Below are positions 53,479 through 62,605 of a DNA stretch of 64,000 bases, in pieces (positions within the stretch are counted from its first letter, which is position 1; every line of letters begins with the position of its first letter). The position numbers and the translations under genes are program-made. The notes beneath the pieces are model-generated. The model was not told the origin of the DNA. It saw nothing but the letters and a program-made list of their open reading frames with translations, and made no database searches. Origin of the DNA: Actinomyces weissii (GTDB taxonomy: Bacteria; Actinomycetota; Actinomycetes; Actinomycetales; Actinomycetaceae); assembly GCF_016598775.1 (NCBI RefSeq), contig NZ_CP066802.1:868001-932000 (forward strand), written 5' to 3'.

Positions 53479-53952
53479 CTACACGCCAAGCTCGCGGCGC
53501 AGCCGGTCCACGTGGCCGGTCGCCTTCACGTTGTACAGCGCCAGAGCCACCTTTCCGTCCCGGTCCACCACCACCGTGGAACGGATCACGCCGGTGTACA
53601 CCCGCCCATAGTTCTTCTTCTCGCCCCACGCCCCCCAGGCCTCCAGCACCTCGTGCTCGGGGTCAGACAGGAGCGGGAAGGGCAGCGACTGCTTCTCCGT
53701 GAAACGGGCCACCGCCGCAGGTGAGTCCGGGGACACCCCCACCACCTCGTAACCGGCCTCCCGCCACGCGGCCAGCGAGTCCCGGAAGTCGCAAGCCTCC
53801 TTGGTGCAGCCCGGCGTAGAGGCCTTCGGGTAGAAGTACACCACCACACCCTTGACGGAGCGCTCACGCAGCCCAGCCAGGCTCACCTGCTCGCCGTCCG
53901 GGCCGGGCAGCGAGAACTCCGGGGCAGTGTCCCCAACAGACAGAACGGGCAT
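53479..53952 (-). CDS. bcp: Thioredoxin-dependent peroxiredoxin (Bcp/PrxQ)
   Basis: 157 residues from ATG 53952, with GAGAGGAT 6 bases upstream; the ATG at 53955 would add one Met and the open frame reaches 54129 without a ribosome site. It reduces hydrogen and organic peroxides with thioredoxin. The active site is YFYPKASTPGCTKEACDFRD, with peroxidatic Cys in TPGCT and a second Cys five residues later (EAC), the PrxQ alpha-helical resolving pair. Ends NVKATGHVDRLRRELGV. Confidence 0.95.
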   Translation of the reverse strand: MPVLSVGDTAPEFSLPGPDGEQVSLAGLRERSVKGVVVYFYPKASTPGCTKEACDFRDSLAAWREAGYEVVGVSPDSPAAVARFTEKQSLPFPLLSDPEHEVLEAWGAWGEKKNYGRVYTGVIRSTVVVDRDGKVALALYNVKATGHVDRLRRELGV

Positions 53953-53999
53953 CATGATCCTCTCTAACGGTCCCAAGACCATCCTGCCACCCCGCCGAC

Positions 54000-55299
54000 G
54001 CCGACGCTGACTCTCCCCGGCCTGAGCCGTGGTCGGCACAGCTGCTCGCCCAGGCCGTGGAGGGGTGCCGCTTTGGCCGCGTGTGGGCAGTAGTGAGTGG
54101 GGCCTCCTGGTGGACTCGTGCCCCGCCACCCTGTGCGGAGAGTCGCGATAGGTGGCTGGCGCGACGGTGTGATGCGCTTACCGCTGCGGGATTGTACGGG
54201 GACTCGGCTGTGGGCTTTCGGGGCTCCGCTGGGGGCTCCGCTGGGGGCGCTGCACGCAGTCAGCAGCGGGTCGGCGCGATCCTGGCGGGGCTTTGGGTCT
54301 CTGCCGGGGGAGTTGCACACTCCAAACGGCTGGGCCAGCGCGCCACCGCCGCCTAGGACCCCACGACCGACACCCCGACAGGGCGCACATGGTGGTACAC
54401 CCGCCCCCGGGTGCACCGCGCCTACGGCTTCGTCAGCTTCGAGGGCTACGACATGGGCACCCCGCCCCCGGGTGCGCCGCGCCTACCCCTGCCTCCTTAG
54501 CTGGCGTTGGTGGTGGCCGACCCCGCCCCCGGGTGCGCCGCGCCTACCGGCGGCTAGAACGCCTGGCCCGCTTGGCAGGCCCCTGCGGCCCACGCGCCGA
54601 AAGGGTCTGTGGCCCTGGCCGCCCTTGCTGGGCTGGGTGCGTGTGTGGGTAGGGGGCTGGTGACCCTGTGGCCCCGGCTGCCCCTGGTGGGCTGGGCAGC
54701 GCGGGAGCTGTCACTGGCGGAGGGCTAGAGGCCCTGGCACCGACCGCTGAACCTTCAACCACCGCGGCATCAAGCCAAAAACTCCCCCACCCCAGAACCA
54801 GGGAAGTGCTCTAAGCCTCCACCAGTGACAAAACGCGCCCACCCAGGCACCACAAGACCCACCAGACCAAGACAAGCGCCACAAAATCCCCCCCCGGGAC
54901 AGCCCACACCCACCCGACCCAGCCAACACCGGACCGCACGACCCCACCACACCCGAACCACACACATTCACACGGCTAACCCGCATTCGCGCCGATAACC
55001 CGCCAGCAACGTGCCCTGTCTGTTGGAAAGCGCCCTGTCCTTCAGCTCCAGCTGGTGGAACCCCTTGCTCCCACAGGCTGCACCGCCTTCCAGGAGCCAA
55101 CCCCAACGGACAAGGGCCAAGCCCGCCAGGCAGGAGCCGTCTCTACTGTCAGAAGGCCGCCGCCACTCCATCAGGGACAGCCGCCATGCCCAGAGGCGGC
55201 ACGTCAGGCCAGGAGCTGTCCCTACCGCCCATAAGGACAACATGCCCCTAGTCCCGCAGCCAGCCCCTCCGTCCCACAGGCCACCACCACACGAACGAC
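54000..55299. other. About 1.3 kb without a convincing gene; repeat-rich and compositionally odd
   Basis: No frame shows consistent coding character. At about 54355-54450 one frame reads WWYTRPRVHRAYGFVSFEGYDMG, which looks like a protein tail, and the upstream part of that frame ends at a TAG just before, so a decayed gene end is possible. A 61-base-period repeat lies at 54400-54548. Bases 54770-54965 are almost free of G on the plus strand. The rest is featureless. Confidence 0.4.
54400..54548. repeat. 61-base-period repeat, three copies
   Basis: The core CCGCCCCCGGGTGCRCCGCG followed by CCTAC occurs at about 54401, 54462 and 54523, spaced 61 bases each time with unrelated spacer sequence between. 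The period is not a multiple of three, so it is not a protein repeat. Each core contains the palindromic CCCCCGGG. Confidence 0.6.
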
Positions 55300-55331
55300 C
55301 AGGGGGTGGCACCCACCGGTGCCACCCCCTG
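55300..55331 (-). terminator. Terminator of the 53-codon gene
   Basis: Perfect 13-bp arms (CAGGGGGTGGCAC and complement) with a 6-base loop lie 40 bases beyond the stop of the small minus-strand gene. Confidence 0.7.
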
Positions 55332-55370
55332 CGGAGTCGTCACTGGGCCGGGGCTGGACCCCGGCGTCGC

Positions 55371-55532
55371 TCAGGCAGCCAGGGCCAGAGCCTCCTGCGC
55401 CGCGTGCACGCGCTCCAGGGCGCGCTCCAGGCGGGAGGGGGAGGCGCTGGCTGCCAGTGAGCTGAGCTCAGCCTGCGCGGCCTCCAGCTCGCGAACAGCG
55501 GCCTCATGCTGGTTCTCCATATTCCTCATCAT
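55371..55532 (-). CDS. Small helical protein, 53 residues
   Basis: The frame MMRNMENQHEAAVRELEA ... LERALERVHAAQEALALAA is preceded by a strong ribosome site (GAGGAGAAG, about 3-6 bases before the double ATG) and followed by a hairpin terminator, so it has all the marks of a real gene. It is almost entirely alpha-helical and amphipathic, rich in Ala, Glu and Leu, with no cysteine and no signal peptide. I do not recognise a family. A role as a small cytoplasmic coiled-coil regulator is possible but unproven. The 306 bases upstream to tRNA-Lys contain only its leader and promoter. Confidence 0.6.
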   Translation of the reverse strand: MMRNMENQHEAAVRELEAAQAELSSLAASASPSRLERALERVHAAQEALALAA

Positions 55533-55839
55533 TCTTCTCCTCATCATCAACGGCCCCGGAGGGCCCAGGTGGCAGGCGGGAGGAAGCTACCTCCTGCGGC
55601 CTGCGCACCAAGTGGTCTTCAGGTGGAACGCACTGCGTCACCAGACGGGCGTTCCGCAGGCACCCACTTTCACAGGTGCGCACGTGAGTCGCAACACATG
55701 ACGTTGCACAAGTATTCCCTAGCCTGGTCAGAAGACTGCCAGCCTCCGCGGAAGCCTGTTAACGAGGCCTCAGAAAAAGGTGGGAAGACAGCGGATCTAC
55801 CGCACCGCACCAGCAACGGTCTGGGCGGCTCTCACGTGG

Positions 55840-55913
55840 TACCCCCTCAGGGACTCGAACCCTGGACACGCGGATTAAGAGTCCGCTGCTCTAACCAACT
55901 GAGCTAAGGAGGC
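55840..55913 (-). tRNA. tRNA-Lys (CTT), copy 1
   Basis: Minus-strand cloverleaf: acceptor GCCTCCT/AGGGGGT, D-arm TAGCTCAGTTGGTTAGAGC, anticodon stem CGGA/TCCG with loop CTCTTAA (anticodon CTT), T-arm GGTTCGAGTCC. Identical in sequence to copy 2, 42 bases away. Confidence 0.95.
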
Positions 55914-55955
55914 TTGGTCAGAATATCACAACCAAGACCATGGTCCTGGCGGTGG

Positions 55956-56029
55956 TACCCCCTCAGGGACTCGAACCCTGGACACGCGGATTAAGAGTCC
56001 GCTGCTCTAACCAACTGAGCTAAGGAGGC
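55956..56029 (-). tRNA. tRNA-Lys (CTT), copy 2
   Basis: Same sequence and fold as copy 1, including the bases GGTACC flanking the 3' end. The two genes are transcribed in the same direction with a 42-base spacer, evidence of a recent tandem duplication. Confidence 0.95.
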
Positions 56030-56250
56030 ATCATCTCCAGGCTTTGTCCGCCTGGCGACGAAGGAAGACTTTACGTGCCCTGCCCGAGCGAGTCCAGTCG
56101 AGAGCGGCCTGCCGGGAGTGATCTGCGGGACACCTTGGAGACCTGGCGCACTGTCCCGGCCGCCGCCCCGACCCGCTGAGCTCTACGTACCTGGTGGCTC
56201 GGGGCGGCCTGCTGCCCTGACGGCTCTAGGCTGCCCGTCGCTGCCCGCCA

Positions 56251-56292
56251 CCCTGACGACGCCGGGCTACCTGCCACCCTGACGACGCCGGG

Positions 56293-56307
<15 letters not shown>
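56251..56307. repeat. 27-base direct repeat at the 3' end of the small membrane-protein gene
   Basis: CCTGACGACGCCGGGCTACC and TGCCAC are followed by a nearly identical copy (CCTGACGACGCCGGGTTACC) and a third partial unit (CCTGACGCCG). The copies span the stop codon of the minus-strand gene at 56293. Confidence 0.6.
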
Positions 56308-57914
<1,607 letters not shown>

Positions 57915-57946
57915 TTACGGCGCTGCTACACGGTACCGTTTGCCCT

Positions 57947-58873
57947 GTGGCAAAACCGATCGTGACACTGGCGACCTCCGTCGACTTCCCGGACCTGGAC
58001 GCGGACGACCGCGCCCTGCCTGACGCCCTGGCGGAGCGTGGCATTGACCCGCGCGTCGCCGTGTGGAACGACCCTGACGTCGACTGGACCGAGGCCGGGG
58101 TGGTGGTGCTGCGCTCCGTGCGCGACTACGCCAAGCGCCGCCACTACGACGCCTTCCGGGCCTGGACCCGCACGGTGCCCCGCCTGCTCAACCACCCCGA
58201 CGTCGTGGAGTGGAACTCGGACAAGCACTACCTGCAGGAGCTGGAGAAGCGGGGCGTGCCCACCATCCCCACCATGTGGCTGGAGCCGGAGCAGAACCTC
58301 TCCAAGCACCAGGTACACACCCGTTTCCCGGCCTTCGGGGACTTCGTGGTCAAGCCCGCCATCTCCTCCGGGGGGCGCGGCACCGGCCGGTACACCGCCA
58401 TCGACGCCAAGTCCCGCTCCGAGGCCATCAACGACGCCGTGCACCACCTGGGGCGCGGGCGCACCGTCATGGTGCAGCGCTACCTGGAGGAGGTGGACCG
58501 CAAGGGTGAGGTCTCCCTGGTCTACTTCAACGGTGTGCTCTCCCACGCGGTCGAGAAGGCCCCTATGCTCCACCCGTCCTTCCGCTCCATTGACGAGGAG
58601 GACGTGCACGAGGAGATCGTCACCGCCCGGGAGCCCTCCGAGCAGGAGTGGCTGTGGGGTGAGCGCGTGCGCAAGGGCATCCACGGCCTCATCAAGGGGC
58701 GCTCCAAGCGGGACATCCAGCTGCTGTTCAACCGGGTGGACGTGGTCTCTGACGGGCAGGGCGGCTTCTACCTGATGGAGGTCTCCCTGATCGACGCCGG
58801 GCTGTACCTGTCGTCTGCGCCGGTGGCCCTGGACAACTTCGCTGACGCTATCGCCCAGCGCGTCTTCTGGTGA
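57947..58873 (+). CDS. ATP-grasp family protein
   Basis: 308 residues from GTG 57947, close behind a TACCGT-like -10 element, so the message may be leaderless; longer frames start in the pip promoter. It carries DFVVKPAISSGGRGTGRY (ATP-binding Lys and glycine loop), VMVQRYLEEVDRKGEVSLVYFNGVLSHAVEK and FNRVDVVSDGQGGFYLMEVSLIDAGLYL (metal-binding Glu in MEVS). The layout resembles RimK-like and cycloserine-type ATP-grasp ligases, which join a carboxylate to an amine or thiol with ATP. Substrate unknown; genes on either side give no pathway. Confidence 0.82.
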   Translation: MAKPIVTLATSVDFPDLDADDRALPDALAERGIDPRVAVWNDPDVDWTEAGVVVLRSVRDYAKRRHYDAFRAWTRTVPRLLNHPDVVEWNSDKHYLQELEKRGVPTIPTMWLEPEQNLSKHQVHTRFPAFGDFVVKPAISSGGRGTGRYTAIDAKSRSEAINDAVHHLGRGRTVMVQRYLEEVDRKGEVSLVYFNGVLSHAVEKAPMLHPSFRSIDEEDVHEEIVTAREPSEQEWLWGERVRKGIHGLIKGRSKRDIQLLFNRVDVVSDGQGGFYLMEVSLIDAGLYLSSAPVALDNFADAIAQRVFW

Positions 58874-58991
58874 GCGGTGGGGCCGCCAAGGGCAGCCTGG
58901 GGCGGGTCAGGGTTGGCTCAGGGGCAGGTCAGGGGGCGGCTCCTTCCCGAGGATGAGGCCGGGCCCCGCCGTCGCCGGGCACACTCAGGCC

Positions 58992-59375
58992 ATGCGCACA
59001 CTGCTGAACCTGATCTGGGTGGTCTTCTCCGGCTTCTGGCTCTGGCTGGGGTACCTGTTGGCGGGCGTGGTCGCCTGCGTCTTCGTCGTCACCATCCCCG
59101 CTGGAGTGGCCTGCTTCCGTATCGCGGGCTACGTGCTGTGGCCCTTCGGGCGGGAGGTTGTCCCCGTGCCCCAGGCCGGGACCATGAGCGGCCTGGGCAA
59201 CCTCATCTGGTTCCTGGTGGCGGGCCTGTGGCTGGCCATCGGGCACCTGACGACGGCGGCCGCCCAGGCCGTCACCATCATCGGCATCCCGCTGGCTATA
59301 GCCAACGTCAAGATGATTCCGGTGACCTGCTTCCCCTTCGGCAAGCAGGTGGTACCCGGGCGCGGCATCCTCTGA
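58992..59375 (+). CDS. YccF-family inner-membrane protein
   Basis: 127 residues from ATG 58992. It holds two copies of the YccF motif: LLNLIWVVFSGFWLWLGYLLAGVVACVFVVTIPAGVACFRIAGYVLWPFGREVV, and NLIWFLVAGLWLAIGHLTTAAAQAVTIIGIPLAIANVKMIPVTCFPFGKQVV. The N-L-I-W-x(4)-G-x-W-L and P-F-G signatures are diagnostic. Four membrane segments. Function unknown. Confidence 0.92.
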   Translation: MRTLLNLIWVVFSGFWLWLGYLLAGVVACVFVVTIPAGVACFRIAGYVLWPFGREVVPVPQAGTMSGLGNLIWFLVAGLWLAIGHLTTAAAQAVTIIGIPLAIANVKMIPVTCFPFGKQVVPGRGIL

Positions 59376-59498
59376 GAGACTCTCGGGCTGAAGGCCTGGC
59401 GGCTAGGCTGCTGAGCTGAGCTGGTGCGCCTTCTGATGGGCTCGCTGCTGCCGACAAGCGGGTCTGAGTGGTGACCGCTAACCCGAACATGCTAGATA

Positions 59499-59528
59499 TT
59501 GATTTTTGTGGTGTGATCAAGTGATAGT
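59499..59528 (+). promoter_or_regulatory. Candidate promoter of the peptide-ABC module
   Basis: TTGATT (59499-59504) and GATAGT (59523-59528) are spaced 18 bases within a stretch much richer in A and T than its surroundings. TTGAT and ATCAA around it form a short inverted repeat. Transcription would begin about 60 bases before the small peptide start. Confidence 0.4.
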
Positions 59529-59595
59529 AGCGTGCTGACGATGAGGTCGGCACTGATGTCGGCGTTATGGATCGCTAATAAGGGAAAGGGGCACC

Positions 59596-59715
59596 ATGAA
59601 GAAGAATCGACTGTTAGTCTCTGCTCTGCTTGTTGCCTCCGTGGGCTTGGGCGTGGCTCCGGCTGGGGCTGATGCTACACATAAGCATGAGATAGGGCTG
59701 CGGCGGTCCAGATGA
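59596..59715 (+). CDS. 39-residue secreted peptide precursor overlapping an ABC ATPase gene
   Basis: The ATG at 59596 is preceded by GGGAAAGGGG at 5-6 bases. It has a clear signal peptide: basic KKNR, hydrophobic LLVSALLVASVGLGV, and an AxA-type site (GADA). Cleavage there leaves only THKHEIGLRRSR, a short peptide with two His and three Arg. The stop overlaps the ABC ATPase start by 4 bases (ATGA), so production is coupled to the transporter. Position recalls bacteriocin or peptide-pheromone loci with MacB-type ABC pairs, such as lactococcin-972-like loci, but the mature part is far shorter than those. It could also be a leader peptide or a truncated bacteriocin gene. I know of no matching family. 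Confidence 0.6.
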   Translation: MKKNRLLVSALLVASVGLGVAPAGADATHKHEIGLRRSR

Positions 59716-60383
59716 GTGACGGCATTGCGTGCTTACGCGATCTTACCTTTAGCTACGGAGGCCGTCTGGTACTGAACGGCCTTGATCTGACAGTGGGCGA
59801 CGGTGAGGTGGTTGCCATTACGGGACCCTCCGGTAGCGGAAAATCCACCTTGCTCTCCCTCGTCCTCGGCCTGCTCAAGCCGGACCGAGGCGAGGTGAGG
59901 GTAAATGGGAGGGTGGTGCGGTTCGGAAACAGTTCAGCTGCCGCAAAAATGAGGCGTGAAAACATTGGTATGGTGTTCCAGGCGGGATACCTGCTTGACG
60001 AGCTAACACCCCTGGAGAACGTCATTCTGCCTGCCCTGGCCGGAGGTACTGAGTTCGAAGACGCCACTAGCAAAGGGCGTGTCTTGCTGGCCCAACTCGG
60101 TTTGGAAGCGGAAGGGCGGCGGACCTCGTCCTTGTCCGGGGGGGAGCAGCAACGGGTCGCGATTGCGCGCGCCCTGATCGGCTCGCCTCGGCTGCTGATT
60201 GCCGATGAGCCTACCGCTTCACTGGATCGTGCCAATCGTGAGAACGTGATCGACTGTCTCTGCCAGCAGGTAAGAGGTGCGAACCGGGCCTTGCTGCTAG
60301 TAACCCATGATGAGGGTATTGCTGCGGACGCCGATCGCTGGTATCACTTGGATGAGGGCCGCCTGAGGCGGGCGCACCCATGA
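59712..60383 (+). CDS. MacB/LolD-type ABC ATPase
   Basis: 223 residues. Walker A is GPSGSGKSTLLSLVLG near 37-52, the Q-loop is MVFQAGYLL, the signature is [15 protein letters not shown], Walker B is LLIADEPTASLDRAN and the H-loop is LLVTHDEG. This is the subclass that works with FtsX-like permeases in peptide export, antimicrobial resistance or lipoprotein release. It overlaps the secreted-peptide gene by 4 bases at its start and the permease gene by 4 at its end. Codon use is more mixed than in neighbouring core genes, suggesting acquisition. Confidence 0.92.
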   Translation: MSDGIACLRDLTFSYGGRLVLNGLDLTVGDGEVVAITGPSGSGKSTLLSLVLGLLKPDRGEVRVNGRVVRFGNSSAAAKMRRENIGMVFQAGYLLDELTPLENVILPALAGGTEFEDATSKGRVLLAQLGLEAEGRRTSSLSGGEQQRVAIARALIGSPRLLIADEPTASLDRANRENVIDCLCQQVRGANRALLLVTHDEGIAADADRWYHLDEGRLRRAHP

Positions 60384-62578
60384 GCCGTTCCATGATTGCG
60401 GCTGCCAAGGCACTGCGTGCGCAGCGTAGACGTGCTGGTCATGGAGCTTCCTACCTAGTAGTCGTGGTGGGCACTTTCTTGGCCTGTCTGGGGTTGATAT
60501 CCTTAGTTGTCCTGGTTAACGATGTGCGACTCGGTCAACTGCGCTCAACCGCAGCCTCCCCGATTCCAATCGAGTCAGACGAAGGTGATGCCAAGCTATT
60601 GTATCTGCCCGCCTTCGGTGAGATAGACAATCACCCCGTCACCGTGGTCGTTCTGGAACCACTGACCGTTGATGCGCCTCTGCCGCCCGGCCTGAGCCGC
60701 TGGCCCGAGCTCGGGCAGGCATACGTATCTCCTCAGCTCGCCAATGAGCTGGCGGGCAGCCGGGCACGACTCTATGGCGAGGTGGCCGGTCGCATAGACC
60801 CTGACGGACTGGAAACACCTACCGAACGGCGCGTCTACCTCAGGCCTGCCACAGACGCCCTGCAGGCCCAGGCTATGTTCCCGGTGCAGGGCTTCGGTTA
60901 CAGGAACTGGTTCGATGCGATTCACGGAACAGGCTACCTGTATCGTAGCGGTTTGGAGCGTTCAGTTCTGCTTGTCCTAAGCAGTCTACTCCTACCCGGA
61001 CTCGTAGCGGTGGGGATCGGCGCCGCCATAGGGGCTGAGCACCTGCGCACCACCGGGCGGATGCTCGCCGCCATAGGTCTCAGCCGCCGCCAGCTGGTCC
61101 AGCTAGACCGCCTAGAGCACTTGCCTTACTGCCTCACAGCGGCCCTCATCTCCTGCTTGGCCACGATCTGGGCAATGTGCTGCGACGTCGTCCTGCCCTT
61201 CCTGGACGCTCGCTACAACGCTACAGACACGCGGCAGGTCGCACCCCTGCTGCTAGTGGCGATACTGGCTGGAACCGGTGCCTGCTTAGCCGTAGTAGGT
61301 CTAGTCCGCACCCGCATCCGTGAGCGTATGCGCCACCGTGAACGGGACAGCCGGGCAGATCGTGGCATCTACAGCGCAGGCTTCCTCCTGGCACTCACTA
61401 GTGGGGCCTCCCTGCCAGTGCTGCTGGCGCCCTGGCCGTATGTCGGTCACGTGGCAACGGCTGCAGGATTCGCCACCATCATCCTATCGTGGGCTCCCAT
61501 TAGCTTGGTGTGTTCGTGGGTCGGTCGCATTCTAGTACGTGTAGCCCGATTACGTTCCTCCCCAGGGACACTCATCGCAGGCAGGTTCCTCGAACACCTG
61601 CCTAGGCGCGTCAGCCTGGTTGCGCTCAGCATGTGTGCCGTCATTATCTTGGCTGGACTGGTTCAGCTGCACACCTCTGGCTTGAGCGGGCTCATTGTTC
61701 AATCTCAAAGGGACCTGGCACGTTATGGTACAAGCGTGCTGGCACTGAATATCCCACCAGGCGCCGACCCTGATCCAGTCATTGAACATCTACCACCGGA
61801 GGCGGGCGTCCTGGCGATTCGCAGGGACTCAGCACCTGAGCCCAGCGACACCATCTCGGTGAACCTTAGCGGTTCCTGCGCAGCGCTGAAGACCCTGGAC
61901 CTGGTATGTCCTGATGGGCAGGTGGACAAGACACCGACAGTTGTAAGCTCGGACCGTGCGCGCTACGTGGTAGGGCAGGTTCCTCAGATCGTCGTCACCC
62001 AGACTGAGCAAATGCCACAGGACTTTGAGGAACTCATCCTTGTCTCCTTGGATGAAACCGGGCTCGACCTCGACTCTTTGCAAAGCACGGCCAGTCGCTA
62101 CCTGCCGGGCACAATCGTATCCGTCCGCTCCACCTGGAACGTGGCCGGTGCCGACGTCGCACTGGAAGAGGGATGGGTGCTGTCCCTTTCTGCTCTCGGC
62201 GGAGCGGTACTTATACTGGCCCTGACCACGGCCCTTACCAAGGACCTGCGTCAGGTGAGCGCGATAGTTGCGCCAGTGGGATCGATTACGGGTAATCCTG
62301 CAATGGCCTCAAGCGCGACCGCCTGGAGCGTGTCCGTGCCGCTGCTGGCCGCCGGGGTGCTAGGTGTCGTCGTCTACAACATCCTGCCGCTGGGGATGGA
62401 ACACGTAATCGGCGACCCCTACCTGCCCAACTGGAAACCCAGTCCAGTCCTGACCGCCGGGGCACTCATACTCACCACGATCGGCACCGCCTGCTCTGCC
62501 TTAGCCGCCTGGCGTGCTGCTCGCCGCGATGTCGCCTCATGGCGCCCCGGACAGACAACAGGACCCACAAGTTCCTGA
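60380..62578 (+). CDS. FtsX-like ABC permease of the peptide-associated transporter
   Basis: 732 residues. One N-terminal helix (SYLVVVVGTFLACLGLISLVVLV), then a large external domain to about 195. A group of helices follows at about 195-430 (LLVLSSLLLPGLVAVGIGAAIGA, LTAALISCLATIWAM, LLLVAILAGTGACLAVVGLV and more), with a second external domain at about 440-610 containing a Cys pair (GSCAALKTLDLVCPDG). Three more helices end the protein. This is a duplicated FtsX/MacB-like organisation. It forms a transporter with the ATPase encoded just before. Likely export of, or defence against, a small peptide. Confidence 0.82.
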   Translation: MSRSMIAAAKALRAQRRRAGHGASYLVVVVGTFLACLGLISLVVLVNDVRLGQLRSTAASPIPIESDEGDAKLLYLPAFGEIDNHPVTVVVLEPLTVDAPLPPGLSRWPELGQAYVSPQLANELAGSRARLYGEVAGRIDPDGLETPTERRVYLRPATDALQAQAMFPVQGFGYRNWFDAIHGTGYLYRSGLERSVLLVLSSLLLPGLVAVGIGAAIGAEHLRTTGRMLAAIGLSRRQLVQLDRLEHLPYCLTAALISCLATIWAMCCDVVLPFLDARYNATDTRQVAPLLLVAILAGTGACLAVVGLVRTRIRERMRHRERDSRADRGIYSAGFLLALTSGASLPVLLAPWPYVGHVATAAGFATIILSWAPISLVCSWVGRILVRVARLRSSPGTLIAGRFLEHLPRRVSLVALSMCAVIILAGLVQLHTSGLSGLIVQSQRDLARYGTSVLALNIPPGADPDPVIEHLPPEAGVLAIRRDSAPEPSDTISVNLSGSCAALKTLDLVCPDGQVDKTPTVVSSDRARYVVGQVPQIVVTQTEQMPQDFEELILVSLDETGLDLDSLQSTASRYLPGTIVSVRSTWNVAGADVALEEGWVLSLSALGGAVLILALTTALTKDLRQVSAIVAPVGSITGNPAMASSATAWSVSVPLLAAGVLGVVVYNILPLGMEHVIGDPYLPNWKPSPVLTAGALILTTIGTACSALAAWRAARRDVASWRPGQTTGPTSS

Positions 62579-62605
62579 GACAGGCTGGTTCAAGCGCCAC
62601 CACAT

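Noticed and set aside
54400..54548. CRISPR array
   Set aside because: Only three repeat cores, no cas genes anywhere in the window, and the repeat is not of CRISPR type.
54097..54663. 188-codon plus-strand frame after bcp
   Set aside because: Proline/arginine-rich translation produced by a 61-base repeat that is not a multiple of three; no motif.
54711..55106. 131-codon minus-strand frame
   Set aside because: Arises from the G-free strand-skewed segment, giving Trp/Gly-rich translation; no ribosome site or similarity.
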